Shown here: one piece after another, positions 7,973 through 17,912 of the stretch
How positions within the stretch are numbered: the first letter of the stretch is position 1
Layout: each line of letters begins with the position of its first letter
From: Alphaproteobacteria bacterium
GTDB taxonomy: Bacteria; Pseudomonadota; Alphaproteobacteria; Rhizobiales; Rhizobiaceae
Reading direction: 5' to 3'
Assembly: GCA_018823835.1 (NCBI GenBank)
Contig: JAHJHT010000002.1
Location: 248,001-312,000 of the forward strand
Length of the DNA stretch: 64,000 nucleotides
Position numbers and translations under genes: made by a program
Notes under the pieces: generated by a model
Seen by the model: the letters and a program-made list of their open reading frames with translations, nothing else
Database searches by the model: none
Told to the model about the DNA's origin: nothing

Positions 7973-8632
7973 ATGATGGGCGAAAGAACAATGGGGAAGG
8001 ATAGGAAAATGGGACTGCGGGCTAAGGCAAAGAGGGCGGGCATGCGCTGTTCGTCGCTGCTGGCCGGGCTGCTTTCCGACAAGCGCGGGGTGGCGGCACT
8101 GGAGTTCGCGCTGATCGTGCCGCTTCTGATGGCGATGTATTTCGTCACGATGGAAGTGTCGCAGGCGATCGAGGTCAACAAGAAGGTCAGCCGCGTTGGC
8201 GACATGGTGGCCGACCTAGTCACCCAGCAGCAGGAGATCCACAAGTCCGAACTCGAAGCGATCATGCGGATCGGCGAGGCCACCCTCCAGCCCTACAACC
8301 GCAGCACGCCCTCGATCACGATCACCGCGATCGAGGTCACCGACGAAATGACGCCGAAGGTCCAGGTGGTCTGGTCCCGTAAACTGGTCAATGGTGTCTT
8401 CAGCCAGGCTGAAGTGCCAGGCACCGCCGCCACCATTCCGGCGGCGCTCAAGATCAAGGGAAGCTTCCTGGTACGCGCCGTGGCCTCGCTCAACTACACA
8501 CCGGTGATTACATGGGCTGCGGCCGACAAGCCCGCACTCGGCCTAACCGCGGCGTTCGACAGCATCTCCATGAAGGAGACATACTTTCTGCGGCCGCGCA
8601 TGAGCACCACGATCCCCTGCCCGGACTGCTGA
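7973..8632 (+). CDS. Second TadE/TadG-like pseudopilin
   Basis: 219 residues if started at 7973. In-frame ATGs at 7976, 7991 and 8009 are possible; the last has AAGGAT at a good distance. The motif GVAALEFALIVPLLMAMYFVTME (about residues 41-63 of the long form) is the TadE-type hydrophobic segment with its conserved Glu. The remaining 150 residues are a predicted periplasmic domain, ending in a CPDC pair at the C terminus. It is probably co-transcribed with the preceding gene. A terminator follows 58 bases downstream. Confidence 0.85.
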   Translation: MMGERTMGKDRKMGLRAKAKRAGMRCSSLLAGLLSDKRGVAALEFALIVPLLMAMYFVTMEVSQAIEVNKKVSRVGDMVADLVTQQQEIHKSELEAIMRIGEATLQPYNRSTPSITITAIEVTDEMTPKVQVVWSRKLVNGVFSQAEVPGTAATIPAALKIKGSFLVRAVASLNYTPVITWAAADKPALGLTAAFDSISMKETYFLRPRMSTTIPCPDC

Positions 8633-8689
8633 CCGGCCGGGGAGCGAACTCTCCGCGACGCTTCTGACCGACTCTCTCGTTTAGCCAGC

Positions 8690-8719
8690 AGCCCGGCCCC
8701 ACAAGGGCCGGGCTGTTTG
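8690..8719 (+). terminator. Intrinsic terminator of the TadE-like pair
   Basis: Perfect 10-bp stem (arms 8690-8699 and 8705-8714, loop CACAA) followed by GTTTGT. The T tract is short, but the stem is strong and the position right after the operon fits. Confidence 0.75.
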
Positions 8720-8854
8720 TCGTCGAATGGTACAACGCCCCGTTGCGTGACACGCAGCAGGGCAGCGGGGCCTGCACTTCCCGATTTGCCATCGCCGTCG
8801 GCAAACCCTATGTCTGGCTCGCCGTTTCGGCGATTGACTGTCAGAGATTCCCCA

Positions 8855-10093
8855 ATGCGGCGTGCATTTCTATTTGTACTGGATTCTTTCGGTGTCGGCG
8901 GAGCCGATGACGCTGCCAAGTTCGGCGACGCAGGCGCAAACACCTTTGGGCACATTGTCGAGGCCTGCGCGGAGGGCCGTGCCGACCGCGCCGGCCTGCG
9001 CAGCGGGCCGATAGCGCTTCCGCAGATGCTGTCGCTCGGGCTCGGAAAAGCAGCCGACACGGCATCCGGTTTCCAGATTTCGGCAGCCGGGAGGCTTTGC
9101 AATGCAGCCTTCCACGGCGCCGCACAGGAGGTCTCCAGCGGCAAGGACACGCCGTCCGGGCACTGGGAGATCGCCGCCGTGCCGGTGCCCTTCGAATGGG
9201 GCTACTTCCCGCACACCGTGCCGACCTTCCCCGAGGCGCTGACCAGATCGATGATCGAAAGGGCCGGGCTCCCCGGCATTCTGGGCGATTGCCATGCGTC
9301 AGGCACGGACATTATTGCCCGGCTCGGCGAGGAGCACATCAGGAGCGGCAAGCCGATCTGCTACACGTCGAGCGATTCCGTCTTCCAGATCGCCGCGCAC
9401 GAGACGCATTTCGGCCTCGAGCGGCTGTATCAGCTCTGCATGGTAGTGCGCGAACTCGTCGATCCCTTGAATATCGGCCGCGTCATCGCGCGACCCTTCC
9501 TCGGCGAGACACCGGAAACCTTCGAAAGGACCGCAAACCGGCGCGACTATGCCGTTCCGCCGCCCGAGCCCACCCTGCTCGACCGGCTGACGGAGCGCGG
9601 CAGCAAGGTCTTCGGGATCGGCAAGATCGGCGACATCTTCGCTCATCAGGGAATTTCCGAAGTGCGCAAGGCGGCCGGCAACATGGCGCTGTTCGACGCC
9701 TCGCTGCAGGCCATGCAAGATTCCGGCGACGGCGACCTTGTGTTTGCCAACTTCGTCGACTTCGACATGCTGTTCGGACATCGCCGCGACATCGCCGGCT
9801 ATGCAGCGGCGCTCGAGGCCTTCGACCGCCGCCTGCCGGAGGCGCTGGCGCTCTTGCAACCGGGCGACCTGCTCATCTTGACGGCCGATCACGGCTGCGA
9901 TCCATCCTGGCGTGGTTCCGACCACACGCGCGAGCGCGTCCCGGTAATCGGCGCGGCTCCAGGCCTGCCCGGCGGCGACATCGGCCTGCGCCGAACCTTC
10001 GCCGACATCGGAGAAACTGTCGCCGAACATCTTGGCCTTCCGGCCGGACGTCACGGCACGTCCTTCCTTTCGCGCATCGCCGGCTATGCCTGA
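8855..10093 (+). CDS. deoB: Phosphopentomutase DeoB
   Basis: 412 residues from the ATG at 8855; the open frame begins at 8717 but the family starts at [16 protein letters not shown]. It interconverts (deoxy)ribose 1-phosphate and 5-phosphate in nucleoside salvage. It is a metalloenzyme of the alkaline phosphatase superfamily: the N-terminal DSFG aspartate, [11 protein letters not shown] with the phosphoacceptor Thr, and the C-terminal [17 protein letters not shown] metal-binding block are all visible. The length is normal. The stop overlaps the start of mutM by eight bases. Confidence 0.96.
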   Translation: MRRAFLFVLDSFGVGGADDAAKFGDAGANTFGHIVEACAEGRADRAGLRSGPIALPQMLSLGLGKAADTASGFQISAAGRLCNAAFHGAAQEVSSGKDTPSGHWEIAAVPVPFEWGYFPHTVPTFPEALTRSMIERAGLPGILGDCHASGTDIIARLGEEHIRSGKPICYTSSDSVFQIAAHETHFGLERLYQLCMVVRELVDPLNIGRVIARPFLGETPETFERTANRRDYAVPPPEPTLLDRLTERGSKVFGIGKIGDIFAHQGISEVRKAAGNMALFDASLQAMQDSGDGDLVFANFVDFDMLFGHRRDIAGYAAALEAFDRRLPEALALLQPGDLLILTADHGCDPSWRGSDHTRERVPVIGAAPGLPGGDIGLRRTFADIGETVAEHLGLPAGRHGTSFLSRIAGYA

Positions 10094-10964
10094 ACTGCCA
10101 GAAGTCGAAACCGTCCGGCGGGGCCTGCAGCCGGCCATGGAAGGCGCACGAGTCCTCTCGGTCGAGACCCGCAGGCCGGACCTGCGTTTTCCGCTGCCGC
10201 TTGATCTGTCCGCGCGTCTCAAGGGGCGGCAAATCGTGTCGCTCGGCCGGCGGGCCAAGTACCTCACAATGGAGTTCGACCGGGGACCGATGCTGATTTG
10301 CCATCTCGGCATGTCGGGGTCTTTCCGCATCGATGCCGGGGATGCGCCGGGCGCGTTTCATAATGCCCGTTCGCGGGTCGCAGCACACGATCATGTCGTT
10401 TTCCATCTGAACGACTCGCGGCAGGAAGCCGTGCAGGTCATCTTCAACGATCCCCGCCGTTTCGGCTTCATGCTGTTTGCCGATGAGGCGGGCGGCCACA
10501 AGATGCTGGACGGGCTCGGCGTTGAGCCGACCGGAAACACACTCGACGGCGACCTTCTCGCCGCACTCTTCCGCGGCAAGAAAACCCCGCTCAAGGCAGC
10601 GCTGCTCGACCAGTCGCTGATCGCAGGGCTCGGCAATATCTACGTAGCCGAGGCGCTGTGGCGGGCCGGTCTCTCGCCGCGCCGCGGCGCCGGGTCGCTC
10701 GCAACTGCTTCGGGCAAGGCGACGGAGCGCGCCAGGCGGCTCGCGGGGGCCATCCGCTCGGTGATTGCCGATGCCATCGAGGCCGGGGGCTCGACTCTGC
10801 GCGACTACGCCCAGGCAGACGGGTCGTTGGGCTATTTCCAGCACCAGTTCTCCGTCTACGACCGCGAAGGGGAAGCCTGCCGGAAGCCAGGCTGTCACGG
10901 AACAATCAGCCGGATCGTGCAAAGCGGCCGGTCGACATTCTATTGTCCGGTATGCCAGCATTAG
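10086..10964 (+). CDS. mutM: Formamidopyrimidine-DNA glycosylase Fpg/MutM
   Basis: 292 residues from the ATG at 10086. The mature N terminus PELPEVE supplies the catalytic Pro and the essential Glu. The beta-hairpin Lys lies in [11 protein letters not shown] (about residue 58). A helix-two-turn-helix region around [18 protein letters not shown] follows, then a C-terminal zinc finger with CRKPGC and CPVC. The enzyme excises 8-oxoguanine and formamidopyrimidines and nicks abasic sites. Overlap with deoB suggests coupled expression, though the functions are unrelated. Confidence 0.97.
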   Translation: MPELPEVETVRRGLQPAMEGARVLSVETRRPDLRFPLPLDLSARLKGRQIVSLGRRAKYLTMEFDRGPMLICHLGMSGSFRIDAGDAPGAFHNARSRVAAHDHVVFHLNDSRQEAVQVIFNDPRRFGFMLFADEAGGHKMLDGLGVEPTGNTLDGDLLAALFRGKKTPLKAALLDQSLIAGLGNIYVAEALWRAGLSPRRGAGSLATASGKATERARRLAGAIRSVIADAIEAGGSTLRDYAQADGSLGYFQHQFSVYDREGEACRKPGCHGTISRIVQSGRSTFYCPVCQH

Positions 10965-10994
10965 CCACCGGCGGCGGCGATAAGGAACATCCGA

Positions 10995-11768
10995 ATGAAC
11001 TATGAAACGATCATCGTCGAGACCCGAGGCAAGGTCGGGCTGATTACGCTGAACCGGCCCAAGGCTCTCAACGCACTGAACTCAACCGTGCTTGCCGAGC
11101 TGCTGGCGGCCCTGAAGCAGATCGAAGCCGATCCAGAGATCGCCGCCAGCGTGCTGACAGGCTCCGAAAAGGCCTTTGCGGCAGGTGCCGACATCAAGGA
11201 GATGCAGGCCAAGACCTATGTCGAGGCTTATCTCGAAGACTTCTTCGTCGGCTGGGAGGATTTCGCCCGCCTGCGAAAGCCCGTCATTGCGGCGGTCGCC
11301 GGCTATGCGCTCGGCGGCGGCTGCGAACTGGCGATGATGTGTGACTTCATCATCGCTGCCGACAGCGCCAAGTTCGGCCAGCCCGAGATCACGCTTGGCG
11401 TCATGCCGGGGATGGGCGGCTCGCAGCGTCTGACGCGCTTCGTCGGCAAGTCGAAGGCCATGGACATGGTGCTGACCGGGCGCATGATGGACGCAGCCGA
11501 AGCCGAACGCGCGGGGCTGGTGTCACGCGTCGTTGCCGCGGGCGACCTTATCGACGAGGCCCTCAAGGCTGCCGACAAGATCGCCGCCTTCTCACTGCCT
11601 GCCGTGATGATGGCAAAGGAGGCCGTCAACCGGTCCTACGAGACGACGCTTTCGGAAGGATTGCGGTTCGAACGCCGGCTGTTCCACTCGATGTTTGCGC
11701 TGGAGGACCAGAAGGAAGGAATGGCGGCATTCGCGGAGAAACGGCCGGCCAACTTCCGCAACCGCTAG
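10995..11768 (+). CDS. Enoyl-CoA hydratase/isomerase family protein
   Basis: 257 residues, the usual length for a crotonase-fold hydratase. The ATG has AAGGA nine bases upstream. Conserved features are the first oxyanion-hole segment AAGADIKEM, the second [15 protein letters not shown], and the catalytic glutamates in GGGCELAM and [14 protein letters not shown]. It is therefore likely an active short-chain 2-enoyl-CoA hydratase for fatty-acid or amino-acid degradation; the substrate is not shown. It lies 30 bases after mutM and upstream of rpsT. Confidence 0.9.
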   Translation: MNYETIIVETRGKVGLITLNRPKALNALNSTVLAELLAALKQIEADPEIAASVLTGSEKAFAAGADIKEMQAKTYVEAYLEDFFVGWEDFARLRKPVIAAVAGYALGGGCELAMMCDFIIAADSAKFGQPEITLGVMPGMGGSQRLTRFVGKSKAMDMVLTGRMMDAAEAERAGLVSRVVAAGDLIDEALKAADKIAAFSLPAVMMAKEAVNRSYETTLSEGLRFERRLFHSMFALEDQKEGMAAFAEKRPANFRNR

Positions 11769-11927
11769 GAAGGGACCATTCCAGACCATTTGCGACTGAA
11801 TCCGCGTTGACGCGCCGGTCAAGCTGAACTATAAGCCGGCCCAACCAAGGTGGCCTTCGAGGCCGCCTGTTTGTTTTTGCGCGCTGCTCCCGTAGCCAGC
11901 GCCCATCAAGAGAGATTGAGAGGCACT

Positions 11928-12194
11928 ATGGCCAACACATCTTCGGCCAAGAAAGCGACGCGAAAGATCGCTCGCAAGACGGCGATCAACAAGAACCGCC
12001 GGTCGCGTGTTCGCACCTATGTGCGCCAGGTCGAAGAGGCTCTGGCGGCAGGCGACAAGGGCGCGGCCGAAGCCGCCTTCAAGGCAGCGCAGCCCGAACT
12101 GATGCGCGCAGCCAACAAGGGTGTCCTGCACACCAATACGGCTTCCCGCAAGGTCTCTCGCCTTGCCCAGCGCCTGAAGGCGCTTTCGGCCTAA
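11928..12194 (+). CDS. rpsT: 30S ribosomal protein S20
   Basis: 88 residues, Lys/Arg/Ala-rich, with the family start [20 protein letters not shown] and the C-terminal [15 protein letters not shown] block. It binds 16S rRNA early in small-subunit assembly. The start at 11928 has GAGAGGC upstream. An intrinsic terminator lies 24 bases after the stop. Placement directly upstream of the dnaA region is common in alphaproteobacteria. Confidence 0.97.
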   Translation: MANTSSAKKATRKIARKTAINKNRRSRVRTYVRQVEEALAAGDKGAAEAAFKAAQPELMRAANKGVLHTNTASRKVSRLAQRLKALSA

Positions 12195-12217
12195 TCTCCA
12201 CGTCATAGCGTGACATG

Positions 12218-12247
12218 ACCCGGTGCTCTGCGCCGGGTTTTTTGTTT
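12218..12247 (+). terminator. Intrinsic terminator of rpsT
   Basis: 6-bp perfect stem (ACCCGG at 12218-12223, CCGGGT at 12233-12238) followed by TTTTTT and GTTT. Standard rho-independent form just after the ribosomal-protein gene. Confidence 0.85.
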
Positions 12248-13076
12248 GCCAGACAACGGCTTGTTCCCACCGTGGAACATGCGTTCTGCGCCCCTGGTCT
12301 TGCCCGCGCCATCGTTTGCCGGCAACGCCTCGCCGGAGCGCCGTACACCCTGCCGTCAGGGCCATTGCCGAAGGTTAACGGCAACACAATTTATTCCATT
12401 ATTTCAGATAGTTACAGCCGGTTGTCCACAGCTTGCCCACGCATGCTCCGTCGAGTGGGGGACAAGCCAATGTCAAGCGAATTTTTTGAAAAAATTTCCG
12501 CCGCAGTGACATTTCGGACGGGCTGCGGGAAAGGTTTTGAATCAAAACGGTTTTGTCCCTTCTGGTTCAAATCCGGTCGGCTGAATCGGGCAGTCACCCA
12601 ATCTGATTCATTAAAAAACTGTTAGCCCCGCACTTGCCCTGTCCACGACGTTTTTTGTAATGTCTGTCCATCGAGAAAGACGGGCACCAACCCGGTCAAG
12701 CCAGCCAATTTCGGCGTAGTTTGCCAACGCGGATACGACTCCGCGATCGGTCAGTGCTGTCTGTTTCGACGTAGCAGGCGAGTGGGGTCTAGCAGCAACG
12801 CGTAAAGGATCAATTCTGGTGGTTCACCGGAACGAGGATCGCTTTGCCCATCAGTCGGCCGAAAACGTTCAAGAGCGTTTATCGGCATGGCCGAAGGTTT
12901 GTCTGGCTGCCTGCAGGCGTGAGAAACGAAAAGAAGTGATGGCGCGGGAATTTTCCCGGAGGGCCGGCGGCGGCTCGCAGGAAGCAGGAACGAGGATGTT
13001 GACGATGCAAGGCGGTATTGAGGGGAGAGCCGAGGGCGGACTTCTCTTTCCAGTAAATTTGACCGAGGGGAACGAC
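12248..13076. other. Non-coding region upstream of dnaA with AT-rich palindromes and GANTC sites
   Basis: About 830 bases with no convincing gene on either strand. The first half is AT-richer than its surroundings. It holds a 17-base palindrome with 8-base arms (12480-12496) and another with 7-base arms (12534-12548, containing GAATC). Three GANTC sites fall within 71 bases (12539, 12583, 12605), and a fourth is at 12737. A DnaA-box-like TTGTCCACA sits at 12422-12430, and CTGTCCA occurs again near 12640 and 12664. It certainly contains the dnaA promoter and leader. Whether it is also an origin cannot be told from sequence alone. Confidence 0.6.
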
Positions 13077-14540
13077 ATGGCGGCTTCGAGCGACGCGGAG
13101 AAGAATTTCGAACGCGTGCGGACACAACTGAAGGCGCGGCTCGGTACCGAAGTCTACTCCAGCTGGTTCGGCAGGATGAAGCTTGCAGAAGCCTCCAAGG
13201 GCCTCGTTCGCATTTCGGTGCCGACGGCGTTCCTGAAGTCCTGGATCAACGGCCATTATCTCGACCTCATCGCCGAACTCTGGCGCCAGCAGGACCCCGA
13301 CCTGTTCAAGATCGAAATTGTCGTGCGTAGCGCAACTCGTCTGGCCCGCCCGACCCAGGAAGATGACCAGGAGCTCGTGCGCAAGCCGGCCCGGCCGACG
13401 CAGCAGACGGCGCTCGGTTCCGGCACCATCGCCAACGGACGCGCCGAGCCGCCGGCGCCCGTCCGGAACGGCTACAACAGCCCCGAATTCCGCCAGGGTG
13501 TGCTCGGCTCGCCGCTCGACCAGCGCTATACTTTCGACTCCTTCATCGAGGGACCGTCCAACCGCGTTGCGCTAGCTGCGGCGCGCGCCGTCGCCGAGTC
13601 CATGTCGCGCTTCAACCCGCTGTTCCTGCATGCCACCGTCGGCCTTGGCAAAACCCACCTGCTGCAGGCTATTGCAGCGGAATCGTTGAAGCAGAACCCG
13701 AAATCCCGTGTCGTCTACCTGACGGCCGAATACTTCATGTGGCGCTTCGCGACGGCGATCCGGGACAACAACGCGCTGACGCTCAAGGAGCAGCTGCGCG
13801 ACATCGACCTGCTGATCATCGACGACATGCAGTTCCTGCAGGGCAAGTCGATCCAGCATGAGTTCTGCCACCTGATCAACATGCTGCTCGACAGCGCAAA
13901 GCAGGTCGTGGTCGCGGCCGACCGGCCGCCGGCAGAGCTCGAGTCGCTCGAGCCGCGCGTCCGATCACGCCTCAATGGCGGCGTTGCGCTCGAAATGTCG
14001 CTGCCCGACTATTCGATGCGGCTCGGCATGCTGCAGATGCGTCACGCGGCAGCCAAGGCAGAGGATGCAAATCTCGACATCTCCGAAGAGATTCTCGCCC
14101 ATGTCGCCCGCACCATCACCGGCAGCGGCCGCGAACTGGAAGGCGCCTTCAACCAGCTGCTGTTCCGGCAGACCTTCGAGCCGCAGATCACCATCGAGCG
14201 TATCGACGAGATCCTCGGTCACATCTACCGCTCGGGCGAACCCAAGCGCGTGCGCATCGAGGACATTCAGCGCGTCGTGGCGCGGCATTACAACGTGTCG
14301 AAGACCGAGCTCCTGTCCAACAGGCGCACCCGCACCATCGTGAAGCCGAGGCAGATCGCCATGTATCTCGCCAAGGTGATGACGCCGCGTTCGCTGCCCG
14401 AGATCGGACGCAGGTTCGGCGGTCGCGATCACACGACTGTGCTGCACGCCGTGCGCAAGATCGAGGACCTGTCGGGCTCTGACAACACGCTGGCGCAGGA
14501 GCTTGAACTGCTCCGCCGCCTGATCAACGACCAGGCCTGA
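13077..14540 (+). CDS. dnaA: Chromosomal replication initiator DnaA
   Basis: 487 residues from the ATG at 13077, which has GAGGGG six bases upstream. In-frame ATGs further up (for example 12996 and 13005) extend it with unconserved residues. Domain I covers about 1-85, followed by a variable linker. The AAA+ domain III has [11 protein letters not shown] and the Walker [11 protein letters not shown]. Domain IV ends with the DnaA signature [16 protein letters not shown] that contacts DnaA boxes. The first Walker A residue is Ala instead of Gly, which I believe is usual in this order. dnaN and recF follow. Confidence 0.97.
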   Translation: MAASSDAEKNFERVRTQLKARLGTEVYSSWFGRMKLAEASKGLVRISVPTAFLKSWINGHYLDLIAELWRQQDPDLFKIEIVVRSATRLARPTQEDDQELVRKPARPTQQTALGSGTIANGRAEPPAPVRNGYNSPEFRQGVLGSPLDQRYTFDSFIEGPSNRVALAAARAVAESMSRFNPLFLHATVGLGKTHLLQAIAAESLKQNPKSRVVYLTAEYFMWRFATAIRDNNALTLKEQLRDIDLLIIDDMQFLQGKSIQHEFCHLINMLLDSAKQVVVAADRPPAELESLEPRVRSRLNGGVALEMSLPDYSMRLGMLQMRHAAAKAEDANLDISEEILAHVARTITGSGRELEGAFNQLLFRQTFEPQITIERIDEILGHIYRSGEPKRVRIEDIQRVVARHYNVSKTELLSNRRTRTIVKPRQIAMYLAKVMTPRSLPEIGRRFGGRDHTTVLHAVRKIEDLSGSDNTLAQELELLRRLINDQA

Positions 14541-14553
14541 ACGACGCCGATTC

Positions 14554-14584
14554 GGCTGGACCCGCCCTGCGGGCCAGCCGCTTT
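14554..14584 (+). terminator. Probable terminator between dnaA and dnaN
   Basis: Stem of 11 bp with one bulge (arms GGCTGG-A-CCCGC and GCGGG-CCAGCC, 14554-14579), followed by GCTTT. The T tract is weak, so readthrough into dnaN is possible. It starts 13 bases after the dnaA stop. Confidence 0.55.
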
Positions 14585-14750
14585 GGCGTTTATCCCCAGA
14601 AAGGCGCCCGAACCCGCCGCAGCGGGGCCTACAGGCTTGCGTTTGCTCCGGTTTTCCTGTCAGTTTGCTGCGATTCAGGCGCCTGGTGCGCCCCGGCTGG
14701 AGGCCCGTGTCCGGACCTCCGAATCTTCATTCAAGTGAGCTCGATCGGTC

Positions 14751-15869
14751 ATGCGTGTTATTCTGGAACGCTCCAACCTTCTGAAGTCGCTGAACCACGT
14801 TCACCGCGTGGTCGAGCGGCGCAACACCATACCGATCCTGTCCAACGTGCTGCTCAACGCGACAGGCGCCAGCCTTGAGCTGAAGGCGACCGATCTCGAC
14901 CTCGAAGTCACCGAAGCCACAGCCGCCAAGGTCGAGACGGCCGGCGCGACGACGGTTCCGGCGCACCTGCTCTACGATATCGTGCGCAAGCTGCCTGACG
15001 GCTCGGAGATCATGCTGCGCACGGACGAGGACGGCGGCTCGATGTCAGTCATCTCGGGCCGCTCCAGCTTCAAGCTGCAGTGCCTGCCCCAGTCCGATTT
15101 CCCCGAACTGTCGGCCGGCAGCTTTTCGCACATCTTCCGCATCGATTCGGCCGCGCTGAGGGGCCTGATCGAAAAGACCCAGTTCGCGATATCGACGGAG
15201 GAAACGCGCTACTATCTCAACGGCATCTACTTCCACACCATCGAATCCGGCGGCAAGCTGAAGCTGCGCTCGGTCGCGACCGACGGCCATCGTCTGGCGC
15301 GCGCCGAAATGGATGCCCCGGCCGGCTCCGAGGGCATGCCCGGCATCATCATTCCGCGCAAGACCGTCAGCGAGCTGCAGAAACTGGTCGACGACCCGGA
15401 TGTGGCGGTCACCACCGAAGTGTCCGACACCAAGATCCGCTTTACCATCGGCAGCGTCGTGCTGACCTCGAAGCTGATCGACGGCACCTTCCCCGACTAT
15501 CAGCGCGTCATCCCGTCGGGCAACGACAAGGCGATGACCATAGACCGCCAGACCTTTGCGGCCGCCGTCGACCGTGTCTCGACAATCTCGTCCGAGCGCG
15601 GCCGCGCGGTGAAGCTGTCGATTGCCGACGGGCAGCTGACCCTCGCCGTGACCAACCCGGATTCGGGCAGCGCTACAGAGGAACTGGCCGCCGACTATTC
15701 TTCGGACCCGATCGAGATCGGCTTCAACGCCCGATACCTTCTCGACGTGGCGGCCCAGCTTTCCGGCAGTGAAGCGCGCTTCATGCTGGCCGACGCAGGT
15801 TCTCCGACCCTCATCCAGGACACCGCGGACGAGCACGCGCTCTACGTTCTCATGCCGATGCGGGTCTAA
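14751..15869 (+). CDS. dnaN: DNA polymerase III beta sliding clamp
   Basis: 372 residues, the normal clamp length with three repeated clamp domains. The N terminus MRVILERSNLLKSLNHVHRV and the C terminus HALYVLMPMRV are typical. It encircles DNA as a dimer and tethers Pol III and repair enzymes. A 210-base gap with a hairpin separates it from dnaA, so it may have its own promoter. recF begins 14 bases after the stop. Confidence 0.97.
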   Translation: MRVILERSNLLKSLNHVHRVVERRNTIPILSNVLLNATGASLELKATDLDLEVTEATAAKVETAGATTVPAHLLYDIVRKLPDGSEIMLRTDEDGGSMSVISGRSSFKLQCLPQSDFPELSAGSFSHIFRIDSAALRGLIEKTQFAISTEETRYYLNGIYFHTIESGGKLKLRSVATDGHRLARAEMDAPAGSEGMPGIIIPRKTVSELQKLVDDPDVAVTTEVSDTKIRFTIGSVVLTSKLIDGTFPDYQRVIPSGNDKAMTIDRQTFAAAVDRVSTISSERGRAVKLSIADGQLTLAVTNPDSGSATEELAADYSSDPIEIGFNARYLLDVAAQLSGSEARFMLADAGSPTLIQDTADEHALYVLMPMRV

Positions 15870-15882
15870 GACCGGCGTCAGG

Positions 15883-17055
15883 ATGAATCCGGACAACGCG
15901 GACGCGCGGGCATCACCGCCCGTGGGAACCTATATGCGTAAGCTTACGCTTACAAATTTCCGCAACTACTCTGCCGTTTCGCTCGATTTCCGGCCGGGAA
16001 TGGTGGCTTTCAGCGGCGACAACGGCGCCGGCAAGACCAATCTCCTCGAGGGGATATCCCTTCTGACGCCGGGCCGGGGCCTGCGCCGTGCCGGCTATGG
16101 CGAGATGGCGCGCGAGGGGCAGCCGGGCGGCTTCGCCATCCACGCGGTGCTGGACGGTCCCGGCGGCGAATGCGAAATCGGCACCGGTACGGCCGGCATG
16201 GACGCGACGGCGGAATCCGGGCGGCGCGTCAGGATCAACGCCACGCCGAAGCCCGCGGAGGCGCTGCTGGAATGGCTCCGCGTCATGTGGATCACGCCGT
16301 CGATGGATGCGCTGTTCACGGGACCTGCCGGCGACCGACGCCGTTTCCTCGACCGGCTGGTGCTCGCCACCGAGCCCGGCCACGGCCAGCGGGCGCTGGC
16401 CTTCGAGAAGGCCATGCGAAATCGTAATCGTTTACTTACGGATGGATCGACGGACCGTGCATGGTTCGAGGCGATCGAGACCCAGATGGCGGAGTCGGGC
16501 ACAGCCATCGCTGCAGCCCGCGTCGAGACCGTCCGACTTCTGGCGACGATGGTCGCAGCGCTGCCCGATGGTCCCTTCCCTCATTCCGATCTGGCGCTTT
16601 CCGGCACACTGGAGGCGCGGATCGGTTCCGCAGCCGCGGTGGAGGTCGAGGAAGAATTCCGCCGGGCGCTGGCGTCGGGCCGCGAGCGCGACCGTGCGGC
16701 CGGCCGCACGCTAGACGGCCCTCACCGCTCCGACCTCTTGGTCCGTCACCGGCCCAAGGACATGCCGGCCGAACTCTGCTCGACGGGCGAACAGAAGGCG
16801 CTGCTCATCGGTATCGTCCTTGCGCATGCAAGGCTCTGCGGCGAGGTCTTCGGCAATGTACCGATCCTGCTGCTCGACGAGATTGCCGCCCATCTCGACG
16901 CCGGCCGGCGCGCAGCGCTCTTCGCGATCCTCGAGGAGCTTGGCTGTCAGGCATTCATGACCGGCACAGATGCCTCGCTGTTTTCCAGCATCAAGGGACG
17001 CGCGCAATTCCTGACCGTCGATCATGGCAGTGTAGCAGCCACCGATGGTGACTGA
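15883..17055 (+). CDS. recF: DNA replication and repair protein RecF
   Basis: 390 residues from the ATG at 15883. An alternative ATG at 15934 begins MRKLTLTNFRNYS, closer to the family's canonical N terminus, and cannot be excluded. It is an SMC-like ABC ATPase that loads RecA at gaps: Walker A is GDNGAGKTN, the signature region is CSTGEQKALL and Walker B is ILLLDEIAAHLD. It follows dnaN as in many bacteria. Length is slightly above the E. coli protein because of the N-terminal extension. Confidence 0.93.
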   Translation: MNPDNADARASPPVGTYMRKLTLTNFRNYSAVSLDFRPGMVAFSGDNGAGKTNLLEGISLLTPGRGLRRAGYGEMAREGQPGGFAIHAVLDGPGGECEIGTGTAGMDATAESGRRVRINATPKPAEALLEWLRVMWITPSMDALFTGPAGDRRRFLDRLVLATEPGHGQRALAFEKAMRNRNRLLTDGSTDRAWFEAIETQMAESGTAIAAARVETVRLLATMVAALPDGPFPHSDLALSGTLEARIGSAAAVEVEEEFRRALASGRERDRAAGRTLDGPHRSDLLVRHRPKDMPAELCSTGEQKALLIGIVLAHARLCGEVFGNVPILLLDEIAAHLDAGRRAALFAILEELGCQAFMTGTDASLFSSIKGRAQFLTVDHGSVAATDGD

Positions 17056-17086
17056 CATTGCCCGCGGCACGCGGTATTAGTCGGGC

Positions 17087-17839
17087 ATGAGCGCCCCCTT
17101 TTCGCCTGAAGAACTCGAACGCTATGCGCGCCACGTCGTGCTGCCGGAAGTCGGCGGCGCCGGGCAGCAGAAGTTGAAGCGCGCACGCGTGCTGGTGATC
17201 GGCGCCGGTGGCCTTGGCGCGCCCGTGCTGCAATATCTCGCGGCGGCCGGCGTCGGTACGCTCGGCATCGTCGACGACGACACCGTCTCCCTGTCCAACC
17301 TGCAACGCCAAGTCATCCACGACACCGAGGCCGTCGGCCTGTCCAAGCTCGACAGCGCAGGCAATGCGCTCAGGCGCATCAATCCGCACACTAGGGTGGA
17401 ACTCCATCCGCTGCGCCTCGACGCCAGCAATGCCCGCTCGCTTGTCGCGGCATATGACATGGTGGCCGATGGCTCCGACAATTTCGAGACCCGCTACGCA
17501 GTCGCCGATGCCTGCGCGGCGGAGGAGCGCCCCCTGGTGCATGCTGCGGTCGGACGTTTCGACGGCAGCGTGACCGTGCTGAAGCCTTACGAGACCGGAG
17601 CCGATGGCACGCCGAACCCGTCCTACCGCGACCTTTTTCCCGAGCCGCCGCCGGCGGGTTTGGTGCCGTCCTGTGCGGAAGCCGGCGTTCTGGGCGCGCT
17701 GACAGGCGTAATCGGAACGCTGCAGGCGCTCGAGGTCATCAAGCTTATCGTCGGCATCGGCGAGCCGCTGATCGGGCGACTGCTGCTCTACGACGCGCTG
17801 GCGGCGCGTTTCGACACGATCCGCTACAAGCGGTCGTGA
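17087..17839 (+). CDS. moeB: MoeB/ThiF-family adenylyltransferase lacking the zinc cysteines
   Basis: 250 residues. The nucleotide-binding motif GAGGLGAPVLQYLAAAGVG and the following DDDTVSLSNLQRQVIH are the E1-like adenylation core. It activates the C terminus of MoaD or ThiS for molybdopterin or thiamin synthesis. The two CxxC pairs that bind zinc in E. coli MoeB are missing: the central region reads SYRDLFPEPPPAGLVPSC and the protein ends RYKRS. One Cys (VPSCAEAG) is kept. It starts 31 bases after recF. MoeB versus ThiF cannot be separated by sequence alone. Confidence 0.88.
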   Translation: MSAPFSPEELERYARHVVLPEVGGAGQQKLKRARVLVIGAGGLGAPVLQYLAAAGVGTLGIVDDDTVSLSNLQRQVIHDTEAVGLSKLDSAGNALRRINPHTRVELHPLRLDASNARSLVAAYDMVADGSDNFETRYAVADACAAEERPLVHAAVGRFDGSVTVLKPYETGADGTPNPSYRDLFPEPPPAGLVPSCAEAGVLGALTGVIGTLQALEVIKLIVGIGEPLIGRLLLYDALAARFDTIRYKRS

Positions 17840-17912
17840 TCCTAGACCTCCCGCCTCCGAGCGCCCTTCGATTGACCCCGGCAAGAGAGCAGATGCCTGG
17901 AAAGGAACAGCC

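Noticed and set aside
12422-12430. Perfect DnaA box
   Set aside because: TTGTCCACA differs from TTATCCACA at position 3. It is described only as DnaA-box-like.
12215-12625. Plus-strand open frame of 136 codons in the dnaA upstream region
   Set aside because: It starts within the rpsT terminator, has no ribosome site and no recognisable protein, and runs through the AT-rich palindromes.
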